In this document: positions 16,569 through 25,162 of the stretch, piece after piece
Numbering within the stretch: the first letter of the stretch is position 1
Layout: every line of letters starts with the position of its first letter
Origin: Micromonospora vinacea
GTDB lineage: Bacteria > Actinomycetota > Actinomycetes > Mycobacteriales > Micromonosporaceae
Reading direction: 5' to 3'
DNA length: 64,000 nucleotides
Assembly (NCBI RefSeq): GCF_015751785.1
Contig: NZ_JADOTY010000001.1
Coordinates: forward strand, 6,448,001-6,512,000
Position numbers and translations under genes: made by a program
The notes under the pieces: model-generated
The model's input: the letters and a program-made list of their open reading frames with translations, nothing else
Database searches by the model: none
Told to the model about the DNA's origin: nothing

Positions 16569-18008
16569 TCAGCTGGTCACGCGGAAGGTGGCGTCGGCAC
16601 GGCTCTGCGCGTCGGACACCGGGTCGAGGCGGAGCAGGTAGGCGTAGTGCCGGAGATATCGGTCCGGGTGGCTGTAGGACTGGAACGACGTCCACGAGGA
16701 GTTGGCGAGGCCGGCGACCTGCCGGAAGGTGGCGTCGGCGGCGAAGGTGGCGGTGCCGTCGTTGGCTTCCAGCCGGAAGTCGTATCCGTAGTGGCGCAGG
16801 TAGTGGCCCGGGTAATTGACCGACTGGATGGAAACCGTGCCGGAGCCGACCAGGCCGGGCACCAGCCGCCACTGGCCGTCCTGGGCGGGGCTGACGTTCG
16901 GGTCGATGCGGACGTCGTAGTCGTAGTGCCGCACGTACCGGTCCTGGAAGTTGTACGACTGGATCCGGTTGACCGCGGTGGCGGGCCAGCGGGCGAGCAC
17001 CCGGTTCTGTTCGGCAGCGGTCAGGTTGAGGATCGAGCCGTGCCGCTTCTTGGTGCCACCCATCGCGTACGAGCCGGACGCCGGGAGTCGGTAGCTGCCC
17101 GGGCTCGACGGGTCGGTGGTCAGGACCGGCAGGTAGCCGCGCCCGCTGGAGTACTGGTCGAGGTAGAGGACCCACTCGTTGCGGGTGTTCATCTTCATCC
17201 ACATCGGGCCTTCGACCTGGGAGCCGGTCAGCCCGATGCCGGAGAGGTTCCCGAGGCTGGTCCAGGTGCCGAGGATGGAGTTGCTGCCCTCGATGGCGAT
17301 CTGGCCGTCCCGGGAGGCCCGGACGTAGCGGTAGGCGCCGACGCCGGCCGGCACCTCGACGATCTGGGTGTCGATGATCTCCTGGTTTCCCGGCCGGTTG
17401 ACGAAGACCTGCGGGGTGGTGACGCTGCGGAAGTTCGCCGTGCGCGCGTAGTAGATGCGGTGCTTCGTCGCCCCGTTGAGCGGGACGTTGGTCGCCCAGT
17501 AGAGGACGTAGTCGCCGGTGGCCGGGTTCCAGATCGCCTCCGGAGCCCAGGCGTTGCGTCCGTCCGGGATCGCGCCGGCGACGTTCAGCAGCCAGGGCGC
17601 CGACCAGTTGACCAGGTCGGTGGACTCCCACACGACGAGGTTGCGGCTGCCGTTGTTGATCGCGGTCGACCAGTCCTGACCGCAGCCGATGCAGAGGTCC
17701 GTGGCGATGATCCAGTACCGGTCGCCGGCCGGTGAGCGGACCAGGGCGGGGTCACGGACGCCACGGGTGCCGACGGTGGAGCGCAGCACGAGCCCACCAT
17801 TGTTGAGGTCGGTCCAGCGCAGGCCGTCGGTGCTGTGGGCGAGATAGATCTGCTGGTCGGTCGAGGACTCGCCGGTGAAGTGCGCCATCAGGTAGCCGAC
17901 GGTCGGGTCGAGCGCGGCCGCCTCCTTCGGTGTCGCCGCCGACCAGGTGGTGAACAGCAGGCACGCGGCGACCGCAACCGCACCGAGCCGGGCGAGGACT
18001 CTCGACAT
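16569..18008 (-). CDS. Secreted GH43-like glycosidase with C-terminal AbfB domain
   Basis: The 479-aa protein has an N-terminal signal peptide, a five-bladed beta-propeller region (about 35-325) resembling GH43 (AHSTDGLRWTDL, VRDPALVR, NAWAPEAIW, and an acidic QVEGPMW), and a C-terminal AbfB arabinose-binding domain (about 340-479) with the repeated YxRHYxYxxRxD motif. It probably acts on arabinofuranose-containing polysaccharide. It lies 36 bp after the other GH43 gene and 29 bp before GH5. The domain order is the reverse of its upstream partner. Confidence 0.85.
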   Translation of the reverse strand: MSRVLARLGAVAVAACLLFTTWSAATPKEAAALDPTVGYLMAHFTGESSTDQQIYLAHSTDGLRWTDLNNGGLVLRSTVGTRGVRDPALVRSPAGDRYWIIATDLCIGCGQDWSTAINNGSRNLVVWESTDLVNWSAPWLLNVAGAIPDGRNAWAPEAIWNPATGDYVLYWATNVPLNGATKHRIYYARTANFRSVTTPQVFVNRPGNQEIIDTQIVEVPAGVGAYRYVRASRDGQIAIEGSNSILGTWTSLGNLSGIGLTGSQVEGPMWMKMNTRNEWVLYLDQYSSGRGYLPVLTTDPSSPGSYRLPASGSYAMGGTKKRHGSILNLTAAEQNRVLARWPATAVNRIQSYNFQDRYVRHYDYDVRIDPNVSPAQDGQWRLVPGLVGSGTVSIQSVNYPGHYLRHYGYDFRLEANDGTATFAADATFRQVAGLANSSWTSFQSYSHPDRYLRHYAYLLRLDPVSDAQSRADATFRVTS

Positions 18009-18044
18009 GTGTCTCTCTCCTTCGCGCAGGGGCGTACGGGTCAG

Positions 18045-19472
18045 CTAGAGGGTCGGTACGACGGGGCGGATGGTGCCGTCGGTGTTGAACTCCATCCGGT
18101 CGATGGCGGTCTCACGGTTGGTGCCGTTGCCGGCCGGCACCGCGAACCGGTGGTAGGCGATGTACCAGGTGTCGCTGCCGGGTGCCCGGACCACGGAGTG
18201 GTGGCCAGTGCCCTTGATGCCGACGTCGAGCCTCTTCTGCAGCACGACGCCGCGCCTGGTCCACGGCCCGAGAGGTGAGGAGCCGGTGGCGTAGGCGACG
18301 CGGTAGTCCTCGCTGCGCGTGTCGTTCTCCGACCACATGAAGTAGTAGAGACCGTTGCGCTTGAACACGAATGGCGCCTCGTTGTAGCCCGACGGCGTGA
18401 TGACGCGCGCCTGTGCCGTGTCGAAGGAGACCATGTCGGAGTTCAACCGCACCGCCCGCGCGACGCCCTGCCCCCAGTACAGGTAGGACTGCCCGTCGTC
18501 GTCGGTGAACACCATCGGGTCGATCGTCTGCCCGCCAGAGAACTGGTCGCTGCGGATGAGTGGTCGGCCCAGCGCATCGCGGAACGGCCCGGTGGGGCTG
18601 TCGGCCACCGCCACGCCGAGGTGTTTGGCCGTGTTGCCGCTGGCCGCGCCGCCGCTGAAGTACAGGTAGTAGCGGCCGTTGGCGCTGGCCGCCGCAGGCG
18701 CCCAGGCCGAGTTGTCCGCCCAGGACACGTCCGGACCGTGGTCGAGGATCACGCCGTGGTCGGTCCAGTTGACCAGGTCGGTGGAGGAGAACGCCTTGTA
18801 GTAGGTGCCGGACCAGCTCGCGTAGCCGTCGGTGGTCGGGTACAGGTAGTAGCGGCCGTTGAGGACGGCGACGTGCGGGTCGGCGAAGAGGCCCGGGATC
18901 ACCGGCCCTCTGGTGGTTTTGGGCGCCCAGGGCGCGACGAGGCGGAAGGAGCTGTCCGCTCGGAACGCGGCCGTGTCCTGGTAGGCGTCGAGCCAGAGTG
19001 CGAAGTCGCGGTGCCGGATCCGCCGGTTCGGGTAGTTGTACGAGGCGAGCGCCACCGATCCGCTGACCGAACCGTCCACGGCACAGAAGGTGGCGTCGGC
19101 CCGGAAAGCGGCGTCGCCGGTGTTCGGGTCGACCCGGAGCCGGTAGTCGCGGTGCCGCAGGAACATGCCGGCCCTGGTCTGGAACGAGTAGCAGGTCGGC
19201 GACGCCAGACCGTTGACCACGGTGAAGGTGGCATCCAGCTTGGTCTGGTTGGCGCTGCTGGAGGTGACCGGGTCGAGCTGACCGAGATAGTCGATGTGGC
19301 GTACGTACCGTCCGGCCTGGTTGACCGCCTCCAGCGAGACGGCGCCGGTCGGCAGCGTGGCGGCATGCGCCGGCCCGTCGGCCACCACAACCACGACAGT
19401 TGCGGCGGCCACGGCGCAGAGCACGAGGAGGGCGCGTAGACGCATGGTCGATGCATCCGACAGAACCACCAT
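18045..19472 (-). CDS. Secreted GH43-like glycosidase with N-terminal AbfB domain
   Basis: The 475-aa protein has a signal peptide, an AbfB domain (about 40-180; GRYVRHIDYLGQLD, MFLRHRDYRLRVD, RRIRHRDFALWLD) and a GH43 five-bladed propeller (about 190-475) with catalytic acids in PGLFADPHV, TIDPMVFTDDDG and YNEAPFVFK. Enzymes of this kind are arabinanases, arabinofuranosidases or xylosidases. ATG 19472 follows GAGAGGAG by 6 bases. It is the first gene of the operon, whose start is preceded by a LacI-type palindrome at 19500-19513. Confidence 0.88.
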   Translation of the reverse strand: MVVLSDASTMRLRALLVLCAVAAATVVVVVADGPAHAATLPTGAVSLEAVNQAGRYVRHIDYLGQLDPVTSSSANQTKLDATFTVVNGLASPTCYSFQTRAGMFLRHRDYRLRVDPNTGDAAFRADATFCAVDGSVSGSVALASYNYPNRRIRHRDFALWLDAYQDTAAFRADSSFRLVAPWAPKTTRGPVIPGLFADPHVAVLNGRYYLYPTTDGYASWSGTYYKAFSSTDLVNWTDHGVILDHGPDVSWADNSAWAPAAASANGRYYLYFSGGAASGNTAKHLGVAVADSPTGPFRDALGRPLIRSDQFSGGQTIDPMVFTDDDGQSYLYWGQGVARAVRLNSDMVSFDTAQARVITPSGYNEAPFVFKRNGLYYFMWSENDTRSEDYRVAYATGSSPLGPWTRRGVVLQKRLDVGIKGTGHHSVVRAPGSDTWYIAYHRFAVPAGNGTNRETAIDRMEFNTDGTIRPVVPTL

Positions 19473-19499
19473 CTCGGGCTCCTCTCGCAAGATCATCTA

Positions 19500-19513
19500 T
19501 GTTAACGTTAACA
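19500..19513. promoter_or_regulatory. LacI-family operator
   Basis: TGTTAACGTTAACA is a perfect 14-bp palindrome 28 bp upstream of the first glycosidase gene and matches the general shape of actinobacterial LacI-type sites. A half-similar TGTTAGCGATCGCA occurs at 19646-19659. No lacI gene is in the window, so the regulator acts in trans. Otherwise 19514-19735 holds no gene I can support. Confidence 0.75.
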
Positions 19514-19735
19514 AGCGCAGGCAGACAGCAGGCTCAGGCTTGGGCGACCCTGGGGTCGGGTGGAAAGTTCGCATGCGGCGCCTCTGACGCGTTACGCGAC
19601 CGCGGCGCAATGTGTTCGGTTCGTTAAGTTCGCGTTGCGGACAAGTGTTAGCGATCGCATCTACGAGTGTCAAGGGATCGACCGTGGCCGCTCCCCCGCG
19701 ACCCCGATCACGTCACCCGTCCTCCACAACCCCGG

Positions 19736-20263
19736 TCAGACCGTGCGGTGACCCTCCTGAACCCATCGATGGACGACGGCAAAGTCCGCCTCGGTCAGAC
19801 CCGTGTACGGGTCAACGCGATGCAGCAGCGCCCGCGCCGGGTGGTGAGCCATCACGAATCGACGGTCGGCATCAGTGATCTCGTCGTCAAGCCACACGAA
19901 GGGGCCACCTGCTACCCACTGGGTCAGGAAGGCGGTCTTCCAGTGCAGGCCACGCCCCGTCTCCTCGTCGTCGTCGGGCCAATCAACGACCGGCAGGTCC
20001 GGAAGCCCGAGCCGGGGGGAGACGACCTCGTTCGCCTCCGCCATCCACGTCGTTGCCCAGACCAACTGGCACCCCAGGGCGAGCAGCCGACGACCGTCCT
20101 CTGGGTTGAGACGGTCAAGGAGGGGGTTGCCGGTATTTTCCGTCTGCCTTCGGGTGGTATCGCCCGACGGACGTCTCTGACCAACTGGGCGGGCCTTGAA
20201 CGGGATCAGCGGTCCGTCCACATCAAGGAAGATCACCGGACGTCCGGCGAAGCCGGGAGTCAC
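19736..20263 (-). CDS. HAD-like hydrolase
   Basis: The 175-aa protein begins with the HAD motif I nucleophile loop FLDVDGPL and has motif II/III-like segments (WATTW; VWLDDE). It resembles small HAD phosphatase-like proteins of unknown substrate in actinobacteria. GTG 20263 overlaps the TGA of the NADAR gene as GTGA, implying coupled translation and a shared role with it. Confidence 0.8.
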   Translation of the reverse strand: MTPGFAGRPVIFLDVDGPLIPFKARPVGQRRPSGDTTRRQTENTGNPLLDRLNPEDGRRLLALGCQLVWATTWMAEANEVVSPRLGLPDLPVVDWPDDDEETGRGLHWKTAFLTQWVAGGPFVWLDDEITDADRRFVMAHHPARALLHRVDPYTGLTEADFAVVHRWVQEGHRTV

Positions 20264-20844
20264 GCCAGAACCGTCCCCTGACGACCCTGCTCCCTGAGCG
20301 CCTCACGCACCTGCATGAGCGCGAAGCCGAGCAGATTGAGCCCTCGCCAACGGCCCGGTTCCCCAGCAGCCGGATCGTCGCGGTTCAGGCCGATGCCCCA
20401 GATCCGGTCGACCGGGCTGGCCTCCACCAGGACTCGCTGCCCGGTAGCCAGCAGAAACGCCCGTAGCGCGGGATGCTGATCGAATTTCGCGAGGTTGCCG
20501 GCCACCACGATCGCGAAGCGATGTTCGCTCCACGTCTGCTGATCGAAACCCGCGACGCGTCCCCCCAGCACCTTCGCGGCGTGGGGATGCGGCGCGGCGA
20601 GGATCTGTTCCGCCATCGTTCGGTCGCCGAACAGGGTGGCCTTGCGCCACATCATGTAGTGCTCCGCAGTGGCGAACCGCAGCTTGTCGGCGATGAAGGG
20701 CGCCGGCCACCACTGGCTCAAGCAGCCTGCGCCGACACCCCCGTCCCGCTCGGGCTGGTGCCCCCAGAAGAACAGGAACTTGACCCGATGACCCTGCGCT
20801 TGCGCAGCGGCCAGATCCCCGACGCTACGAGCCGATGCCAGCAT
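20260..20844 (-). CDS. NADAR (YbiA-like) N-glycosidase domain protein
   Basis: The protein (about 194 aa from ATG 20844) carries the NADAR fold: FLFFWGH, FSxWxxAPF-like LSQWWPAPF, a TAEHYMMWRKA helix and the C-terminal IWGIGL-N and GxNLLGFALMxVR motifs. Family members hydrolyse N-glycosidic bonds in riboflavin intermediates or ADP-ribose adducts. The start is uncertain, with no good ribosome site; the frame is open well beyond. The gene is coupled by GTGA to a HAD hydrolase, which suggests a two-step clean-up of a phosphorylated nucleoside or sugar. Confidence 0.8.
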   Translation of the reverse strand: MLASARSVGDLAAAQAQGHRVKFLFFWGHQPERDGGVGAGCLSQWWPAPFIADKLRFATAEHYMMWRKATLFGDRTMAEQILAAPHPHAAKVLGGRVAGFDQQTWSEHRFAIVVAGNLAKFDQHPALRAFLLATGQRVLVEASPVDRIWGIGLNRDDPAAGEPGRWRGLNLLGFALMQVREALREQGRQGTVLA

Positions 20845-21003
20845 GATGGCGAGTGTGCGGCACCAGCGTTGCGCGTACCCCGCATTTTCGACCGCGAGGA
20901 CGTGCTCGCGGCCGCCGCGATGCCAGGCATGCCCACGGCGCTGTGACATATTGCCCACGTCCGGCGGCCATCGCATCCGACGGTCGATGCCTACAGTCGG
21001 ACC

Positions 21004-21537
21004 ATGAGCACGGATGACGGCGTGCGGGCCTGGCTCCGCCGGCAGGGCGCTGAGCAGATCGCCCATCCCGGAGGCAACCTGTACGCCCACCTCTGTCGAG
21101 TCAGCGAACGACTCGCCGTGCTCGGCTGCGCCCGTGACGTGCAGGCAGCGGGCCTCACTCACGCCGTCTACGGCACCGACGGGTTCGACGTCACCCTGCT
21201 TGATCGGGCCGATCGTGCGGTACTGCGGGATCTCGTTGGCGCCGACGCCGAGGAGCTCGTCTATCTGTACGGGGCCTGCGACCGTGGACGCAGCTGGCAG
21301 GAGCTGACAAGGACCGGCGAGGTGTTCGACCGCTTCGCACGTCAGGTGCGGACGCCCGGTGAGACTCAACTTCGGTCGCTCGTGGACCTGAGCATCGTCA
21401 ACGAGCTGGACGTCATCGAGCAGGATCCTGCGGTGGCGGACCGGCACGGGGCCTACTTCCGGGAGCTGTTCGCGTCGTGGGCCCCGATCGCCTCGGAGCA
21501 GGTCATCAGCGACGCGCAGCGGGTCTTGCGGCAGTGA
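21004..21537 (+). CDS. HD-like DUF6817-type protein
   Basis: The 177-aa protein has the pattern HPGGNLYAHLCR near residue 22 and AGLTHAVYGTDGF near 50, resembling the helical HD-like family I know as DUF6817; the His and Asp residues could bind a metal. Its biochemical activity is unknown. The TGA stop overlaps the GTG of the CoaD-like gene as GTGA, so the two are translationally coupled and may act on the same nucleotide or cofactor. Confidence 0.65.
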   Translation: MSTDDGVRAWLRRQGAEQIAHPGGNLYAHLCRVSERLAVLGCARDVQAAGLTHAVYGTDGFDVTLLDRADRAVLRDLVGADAEELVYLYGACDRGRSWQELTRTGEVFDRFARQVRTPGETQLRSLVDLSIVNELDVIEQDPAVADRHGAYFRELFASWAPIASEQVISDAQRVLRQ

Positions 21538-22832
21538 CACCCGAATCGTCGCGTCCGACAGCACGGACCTCCGGCCGCGTACGGGTGCGAGCCGTCTACC
21601 CCGGCAGCTTCGATCCCTTCACTCCGGGGCATCTGAATGTGGTGAGCCGGGCACGCGATCTCTTCGACGAGGTGGTCGTGCTCGTCGCGGTCAACAGCAT
21701 CAAGCATCCGGGCAGCGACGAAGAGAAGCGGGCAGCCGCCGTCCGGGCCGTGCTGCCGGTCGAGTGGACCTCGGTCACCGTTGCGGCCTGGAGCGGGTTG
21801 ACCACTACCTACTGTCGTCTCCGGGAAGTAGGAGTGTTCGTCCGCGGGGTGCGTAACACCACCGACCTCCGGGCTGAGTACCAGCTCGCAGCGATGAACC
21901 AGTCGCTGGGCGTAGCCACGGTGTTCCTGCCAGCGCAGCCCGAACTGGCCGCTGTGTCGTCGACGGCGGTGCGCACGCTGGGGGCGTGGCGGGCCGAGTA
22001 GGGCGGCGATCATCGCTTCGGGCTCGATGCTGGTTGGTCGATCGCTGACCTGCCCGTCGCCGAGTTCGATGACCCGCCACACGCCGTCGGCGCGTAGGGC
22101 GAGGTCCACTGTGACGAAGGGCAGACCGAGCCCGGCAATCATCGGCGCGAGCGGCTCCAGGTCGACCTCCACAGAAGGGCGGTCGTTCGGGCTGTCCGGA
22201 TGAGGGCCGATCAGGACGCAGTCGCCGTTGACCCACCAGGTGCGCACCTCGGCGGAGGTGAACCGCTCGAAACGGCGCAGCACGAACCCGCCCACGAAGT
22301 CGTCCTCACGCAACTCCAGGAACCGGCTCGCCACTCTCCAGACAGCGACCGCGTCGTCGATCTCGGGGATGAAGGCCGCGTCGTCCCAGTAGTGCTTCAT
22401 CGACTTGGTGTAGTCACGGAGTACCGCCGGTCCCGTCCCGAGCGCGACGCGCGCATGGTCAAGATCTGCCCGATCCGAGCCGCAGGTCCACACCGACGCG
22501 GGAGTGACCGCCGCCAGCGCCGCGTACCAGCCCGGCAGCTCATGTGCCCGCCGATACTGCTCACCACCGGTCCTCAACACCACACCACGCTCGGCGAGAG
22601 CCTCGGCGAACGCCGCGTACCGTTCGCTGCGCAGCATCCAACCGCGATAGACCGCCGCACCGGTGCCCGAGACCGAGGCCACCGCCCGACGTACGTCACC
22701 GCCCCGTGCCACGGCGTCGTGGTCGACGACCGCCACCTGGAATCCGGCGGCACGGGCCGCCTCAGCCTCGGCAGTGAAGTGCTCGTCCGGATGGCGTGGA
22801 CGCAGCGGGTTCGCGGGAACGATCAGGATCAC
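21453..22832 (-). CDS. ATP-grasp domain protein with an abnormal C-terminal run-on
   Basis: The first 280 or so residues (22832 to about 21995) look like an ATP-grasp ligase-type protein: ILIVPANPLRPR start, DYTKSMKHYWDDA, FVLRRFERF and the metal-binding VIELGDGQVSDRPT. ATP-grasp enzymes activate a carboxylate with ATP for peptide or amide bond formation. After AMIAALLG, where a stop would be expected, the frame stays open for about 180 more residues antisense to the CoaD-like gene and ends at 21453. That part is Arg/His-rich and not protein-like. Either the stop was lost or the tail is an artefact. GTG 22832 is the likely start. Confidence 0.65.
   Translation of the reverse strand: MILIVPANPLRPRHPDEHFTAEAEAARAAGFQVAVVDHDAVARGGDVRRAVASVSGTGAAVYRGWMLRSERYAAFAEALAERGVVLRTGGEQYRRAHELPGWYAALAAVTPASVWTCGSDRADLDHARVALGTGPAVLRDYTKSMKHYWDDAAFIPEIDDAVAVWRVASRFLELREDDFVGGFVLRRFERFTSAEVRTWWVNGDCVLIGPHPDSPNDRPSVEVDLEPLAPMIAGLGLPFVTVDLALRADGVWRVIELGDGQVSDRPTSIEPEAMIAALLGPPRPQRAHRRRRHSGQFGLRWQEHRGYAQRLVHRCELVLSPEVGGVTHPADEHSYFPETTVGSGQPAPGRNGDRGPLDRQHGPDGGCPLLFVAARMLDAVDRDEHDHLVEEIACPAHHIQMPRSEGIEAAGVDGSHPYAAGGPCCRTRRFGCHCRKTRCASLMTCSEAIGAHDANSSRK
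21534..22001 (+). CDS. CoaD-like phosphopantetheine adenylyltransferase paralogue
   Basis: The 155-aa protein has the nucleotidyltransferase signature YPGSFDPFTPGH, a central FVRGVRNTTDLRAEYQLA segment and the C-terminal VSSTAVR motif. CoaD makes dephospho-CoA from phosphopantetheine and ATP. Its variations and its location away from recG/rpmF-type neighbours suggest a paralogue rather than the housekeeping copy, though that cannot be settled here. It overlaps the upstream gene by GTGA, and the whole gene lies antisense to the extended ATP-grasp frame. Confidence 0.75.
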   Translation: MTPESSRPTARTSGRVRVRAVYPGSFDPFTPGHLNVVSRARDLFDEVVVLVAVNSIKHPGSDEEKRAAAVRAVLPVEWTSVTVAAWSGLTTTYCRLREVGVFVRGVRNTTDLRAEYQLAAMNQSLGVATVFLPAQPELAAVSSTAVRTLGAWRAE

Positions 22833-22892
22833 CCTCGTATCCTGCCCCGGAAACCGGTTGCACGTCGCCGGGGTCGCGCCGACGATCAGTCG

Positions 22893-23492
22893 ATGCCCAG
22901 TGACCAGGCGACCCCCGACTTCTCGATCAAGCCCACCCTCACCGGTGAGCGGGTGATCCTGCGGCCCTTCGTCGACGACGACCTGGACACCTTCCGAGCG
23001 GCGGTGGCCGACCCCGAGGTGGCCCGGCTGACCGGCAGCGCGGCCGCCGACGTTCCCGACGAGGAGCGGTTGCGTTCCTGGTACGGCAGCCGCAACGCCC
23101 AGACCGACCGACTCGACCTGGCGGTCGTGGACCGCGCCACCCGGGCCTGCGTCGGCGAGGTGGTCCTCAACGACTGGGACCCTGTCAACCGGAACTGCAA
23201 CTTCCGCACGCTGCTCACCGCCGCCGGCCGCGACCGCGGCCTGGGCACCGAGGCGGTACGCCTGGTCGTCGGCCACGGTTTCGAGAGACTTGGCCTGCAC
23301 CGCATCTCGCTGGAAGTGTTCGCCTTCAACCCCCGGGCCCGCCGGGCGTACGAGAAGGTCGGCTTCGTGGCCGAGGGCGTGCTGCGGCAGGTCCTGCGCG
23401 ATGGGGACGGCTGGGTTGACGCCACGGTGATGTCGATCCTCGCGCCCGAGTGGGCGGCGCACCGGGGACATCCCGAGCGCCGAGGCTCGTAG
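22893..23492 (+). CDS. GNAT acetyltransferase, RimJ/RimL-like
   Basis: This 199-aa protein has the classic RimJ/RimL layout: TGERVILRPFVDDDL at 15-29, a GRDRGLGTEAVRL acetyl-CoA loop near 118, and LEVFAFNPRARRAYEKVGF near 145. Such enzymes acetylate the N-terminus of proteins or small amines. ATG 22893 is chosen because the domain starts within 15 residues. It is divergent from the ATP-grasp gene and convergent with the secreted nuclease-like gene. Confidence 0.85.
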   Translation: MPSDQATPDFSIKPTLTGERVILRPFVDDDLDTFRAAVADPEVARLTGSAAADVPDEERLRSWYGSRNAQTDRLDLAVVDRATRACVGEVVLNDWDPVNRNCNFRTLLTAAGRDRGLGTEAVRLVVGHGFERLGLHRISLEVFAFNPRARRAYEKVGFVAEGVLRQVLRDGDGWVDATVMSILAPEWAAHRGHPERRGS

Positions 23493-23509
23493 CCGGCGGA
23501 CCGAAGGCG

Positions 23510-24385
23510 TCAGCTCTGGATGGAGAAGGTGGAGACGACGCCGTTGTGGTCGGACCTCGTGCCACCGACGATGTCGTAGTCGGTCATCCACATCAGTTGG
23601 TACTCGGGCAGCCGCTTCCAGAAGTAGACGTAGTCGATGTGCCGGTTGCCGTGCGTTCCGGTGCCCTTCTCGCCGTAAAGGTTGTAGTTGGAGCGCAGAT
23701 TCGGCAATTCGTTGGCCTCGAAGACCTGCCACGGGAACTTCGCGTACCCGTAGCTCCGGTCGGCGCTGAAGTCGACGTTGAGGTCTCCGCTCACGATGAC
23801 CTGGCCCTCGTCCTGCTTGTCGACCGCCAGTTCTTTGAGGCCCTGGAACTGCGCCTCGGCACACCTGGTGCGCGGCAGGTCCTCCGGCCGGCCGGCGGTT
23901 TCGATGCTGGCCACCGCGTGGGCGTTGATGTGGGTCACGTTGCGGCCACTGGCCTTGTGCCGGTACTTGACCCAGTTGTTGTACCGCGCGGGCGGCACCT
24001 CGCCCGGGCCGTTGGTGTCACAGACGAAGATCGAGCCCTTGTCGAGTACGTCGAACATGCTCTTCTTCGCGATCAACGCTTCGCCAGCCTGGTTGGTCCC
24101 GCCCGGTGCGTACAACCACCAGCCGTTGTCGGCCGCCCAGCCCTCCAGGAGCCCCTTGCGGGCACCGACCTCGTTGAGACCGACGAGGTCCGCCTTGGAC
24201 GCGATCAGGTTCAGGTCGTGCACGAAGTCGGCCTGGCTCAGCCCGTAGTAGATGTTGAGCGTCGCCGCCTTGAAGCCGGCGCTCGCGGCGGCCGCTGGGG
24301 CCGCCGGCAGCAGGGCCGCCACCAGCGCGACCGCCCCCGCGAGAGCGCCCAGGGCGCGGGCCGACCAGTCCGTTGTCCTGCGCAT
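23510..24385 (-). CDS. Secreted endonuclease/exonuclease/phosphatase (EEP) fold protein
   Basis: The 291-aa protein has a signal peptide (RALGALAGAVALVAAL, cut near APAAAA) and an EEP domain: FKAATLNIYYG, the catalytic Glu in LVGLNEVG, VSGDLNVD, DYVYFW and the terminal SDHNGVVSTF. EEP enzymes hydrolyse phosphodiesters (DNase I-like nucleases, sphingomyelinases, inositol phosphatases). ATG 24385 with GAAGGGA upstream is chosen over 24424, as the signal peptide fits. Extracellular and metal-dependent action is inferred. Confidence 0.85.
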   Translation of the reverse strand: MRRTTDWSARALGALAGAVALVAALLPAAPAAAASAGFKAATLNIYYGLSQADFVHDLNLIASKADLVGLNEVGARKGLLEGWAADNGWWLYAPGGTNQAGEALIAKKSMFDVLDKGSIFVCDTNGPGEVPPARYNNWVKYRHKASGRNVTHINAHAVASIETAGRPEDLPRTRCAEAQFQGLKELAVDKQDEGQVIVSGDLNVDFSADRSYGYAKFPWQVFEANELPNLRSNYNLYGEKGTGTHGNRHIDYVYFWKRLPEYQLMWMTDYDIVGGTRSDHNGVVSTFSIQS

Positions 24386-24535
24386 CGATGTCCCTTCGCA
24401 CAAACCGCCGTCGGTGGCGGCCAACGAACCGTATCGATTCGAGTGAACGCCATGTCGAACGGCCGGTAACGAAGGATCGACGGGCCTGGGTCGGCCGGTG
24501 CGGGGTGACCGGCTCTGCCGGTGGCCGTGGTGGAG

Positions 24536-25162
24536 CTACGCGAAAGTGAGGCCGTCGGACCGGGCGCGTTTGAGTTCGGCGAAGGCCCGGCAGCCGGCGA
24601 GCAGGCGGGCGCCGTCGAAGACGCGGACGGCCTCCTCCCCACGAGGGATAGAGGTCAGTACGGGACCGAAGAAGGCCACGTCGTCGACGACTACCGTCGG
24701 GGTACCGAGGTCCTCGCCCACCAACTGCTGTGCGCGGGCGGTGCTGGCCCGCATCTGTGGGTCGACGTCGCTCCGATGGGCGGCCTCGGCCAGACCCACG
24801 GGGAGGCCGGCCTCGACCAGTGCCAGCGGGACGACGGTGTCGAAGTCCTTGTCGCCGGCGTCGTGGATCCGGCGGCCGAGCGCCGGGTACAGCCGGGCAA
24901 GTGCGGCGGAGCCGTGTTGCGCGGCTGCCGCCACACACACCCTGGCCGGCCCCCACGCCCGGTCATTGAATTCGCGGTACCAGGGCTCCAGGTCCCGATG
25001 CTCGTTGATCACCGCGAGGCTCATCACCTCGAACCGCAGAGCGAGCGGCCGCATCGTGGCGACCTCCATGAGCCAGCGGGAGGTGATCCAGGCGAACGGG
25101 CAGGACGGATCCACGTATGCCGTGACCACCGGAGCTGACGTTGGGGTCAACTTGTCTTCCAT
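24536..25162 (-). CDS. DsbA-fold, mycothiol-dependent nitroreductase (Rv2466c)-like
   Basis: The 208-aa protein has a thioredoxin-fold start with VDPSCPFAWITSRWL, a single-Cys CPF active site near residue 21 (no second CxxC cysteine), and a helical insertion; the C-terminal part has GTPTVVVDDVAFFGPVL with the cis-Pro loop. Rv2466c-type enzymes reduce nitro compounds or disulfides with mycothiol, fitting an actinobacterium. ATG 25162 sits inside the loop of the first operator. The divergent MarR gene probably regulates it. Confidence 0.85.
   Translation of the reverse strand: MEDKLTPTSAPVVTAYVDPSCPFAWITSRWLMEVATMRPLALRFEVMSLAVINEHRDLEPWYREFNDRAWGPARVCVAAAAQHGSAALARLYPALGRRIHDAGDKDFDTVVPLALVEAGLPVGLAEAAHRSDVDPQMRASTARAQQLVGEDLGTPTVVVDDVAFFGPVLTSIPRGEEAVRVFDGARLLAGCRAFAELKRARSDGLTFA

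Noticed and set aside
16540..17631. Upstream extension of the GH5 frame to 17631 (855 aa in all).
   Set aside because: It would overlap the GH43 gene in another frame; the signal peptide and ribosome site place the start at 16539.
19646..19659. TGTTAGCGATCGCA as a second LacI operator.
   Set aside because: Only one half matches the site at 19500-19513.
20845..21564. Upstream extension of the NADAR frame to 21564.
   Set aside because: This part is antisense to the DUF6817-like gene and shows no domain.
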